22,599 nucleotides of DNA from a virus. The stretch is taken from the IMG/VR virus record IMGVR_UViG_3300025110_000143, positions 1 to 22,599 of that record; one strand, given 5' to 3'. The notes below the pieces were generated by a model. That model worked only from the letters and a program-made list of their open reading frames with translations. It did not search any database and had not been told where the DNA came from. Positions 21,991 through 22,599 of the stretch are shown piece by piece; within the stretch, counting starts at the first letter, position 1; every line of letters starts with the position of its first letter. The translations under genes and the position numbers were made by a program.

Positions 21991-22599
21991 CTAGCACAGG
22001 ACTCTCCCCTATATGCCCACAGAAACATTCAAATCTAGCAAAGTGGTCACAGTAGTCATCACGCCTTACCTCCAATATCTCCAGCTTCTCCACAGGAATA
22101 CTCTTGCTGCATTGCAGGCAGTACAGCCTTGATTCTGCAGGAACAGGGTCAGCATCAGGTTTCTGATATGCTGTAGAGAAATTAGAAGATTCAGGTGTGC
22201 GAGGGTTAGGAGGGGGGTGGGGGGCGTTTGATGCCCCCTCCCCTGCTGTGGGGCTGCCCCCCTCCTCCTCAGACTGATCAGTGCTGGCCCCCAGATTGGC
22301 CCTTGCTTCAGATTCCTTAGCATCTACGTCAATAACGTTCGATTCATAGTCAGACGTTGAGTCTAAATCTGAACGTTGCTGCTGCATTTCCAGCAGTTGC
22401 TCTGGTGAGATCGTTGAGCTGAAGCTCATCGTCTGCATCTCCACCTTCTTGCTTGTGCTGTAATCCTTCGAGAACCTGCTCTGTAGGGTTTTTAAAGCTA
22501 GATGCCCGTCTCCCCCTACAATCTGTTCGTTGATTGTTATGTGGCAAAGGTTGGCGTACTGACTCTCTGCGTGCGCTACGCTGTCCGAAAAGTCAGGGT
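21983..22599 (-). CDS. Terminase-small-subunit-like protein with zinc-ribbon-like C-terminus (5' end beyond window)
   Basis: The frame stays open to the right edge, so the GTG at 22444 is internal and 204 residues are visible. The first 50 or so (AHAESQYANLCHITINEQ, then GDGHLALKTLQSRFSKDYS) fit the second half of HTH-type small terminase proteins, where a G.W.AA..LL.RRF..rwg pattern recurs. Residues 70-150 are Ser/Glu/Pro-rich linker. Residues 158-204 carry C160, C163, C183, C191 and C193 (YCLQC, YCDH, ECFCG), a zinc-ribbon-like cluster. It would recognise DNA for packaging, consistent with its place upstream of terL. The HTH itself would be outside the window. The Zn cluster is visible; the terminase identity is inferred. 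Confidence 0.65.
   Translation of the reverse strand, partial: PDFSDSVAHAESQYANLCHITINEQIVGGDGHLALKTLQSRFSKDYSTSKKVEMQTMSFSSTISPEQLLEMQQQRSDLDSTSDYESNVIDVDAKESEARANLGASTDQSEEEGGSPTAGEGASNAPHPPPNPRTPESSNFSTAYQKPDADPVPAESRLYCLQCSKSIPVEKLEILEVRRDDYCDHFARFECFCGHIGESPVLGG
22203..22262. other. G/C-run tract with hairpin and possible G-quadruplex
   Basis: On the plus strand there are G6 (22212-22217), T, G6 (22219-22224), then C5 (22234-22238), T, C4 (22240-22243), and C6 (22257-22262). GGGGGC (22220-22225) pairs with GCCCCC (22233-22238) around a seven-base loop. Both strands carry several G runs. It encodes the Pro/Gly linker of the terminase-small-like protein. It stands out sharply from the AT-leaning surroundings. 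Confidence 0.7.

Noticed and set aside
22066-22323. 85-residue minus frame overlapping the zinc-ribbon region, considered as a -1 frameshift product
   Set aside because: No clear slippery heptamer in the right phase, and the Arg/Leu/Pro-rich product shows no domain; the zero frame keeps the ordered cysteines.
22350-22547. 65-residue minus frame at the right end
   Set aside because: It needs a TTG start and overlaps the terminase-small-like frame, which is open to the edge and more protein-like.
1-22599. tRNA genes, integrase, transposon ends, att sites
   Set aside because: None could be recognised on either strand by reading; the window is late phage genes throughout.

Overview
This window is a compact stretch of a tailed double-stranded DNA phage (free phage or prophage; no integrase, tRNA or bacterial gene is visible). 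Every convincing gene lies on the minus strand, so the map reads from right (22.6 kb) to left (1). Genes are packed end to end with ATGA, GTGA or TAATG stop/start overlaps, and no gene-free gap exceeds about 50 bases. The combination of an N4-gp56-type major capsid protein, a podovirus-like portal, a two-part short tail (adaptor plus large nozzle) and three consecutive ejection-type proteins points to a short-tailed (podovirus) particle. Base composition is AT-leaning and CpG-poor except in the S74 tail fibre. This would suit a marine or environmental podovirus, but the host cannot be named from the sequence.

Packaging region (22599-19888): the 3' part of a terminase-small-subunit-like gene with a C-terminal zinc-ribbon-like cysteine cluster enters from the right edge. 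A small unknown gene, a stand-alone PD-(D/E)XK nuclease-fold protein and the large terminase follow. Next come a nested spanin-like lipoprotein pair and a small MazG-like protein. A strong intrinsic terminator (19242-19274) closes this block. Its 3' arm also carries the likely ribosome-binding site of the next gene.

Head region (19241-13662): a small ORF, portal, small ORF, scaffold and major capsid protein, then a GC-rich hairpin and four small unknown proteins.

Fibre and lysis region (13658-8902): a 960-residue fibre with LamG-like N-terminus and self-cleaving S74 chaperone C-terminus, an acidic companion protein, two small membrane proteins (holin candidates) and a second fibre.

Tail and ejection region (8902-1): head-tail adaptor, tail nozzle, a small helical protein, and three ejection-type proteins. 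The last is a giant protein (at least 944 residues) running off the left edge. It is open across the whole of 1-2832 and contains an HExxH zinc-metallopeptidase signature, a glycine-rich membrane-like segment and three copies of an LGEE motif.

The most notable points are the metallopeptidase-like ejection protein, the duplicated 66-residue module in the nozzle, the terminator that overlaps a Shine-Dalgarno, the nuclease beside the terminase, and the compositionally foreign S74 fibre segment.
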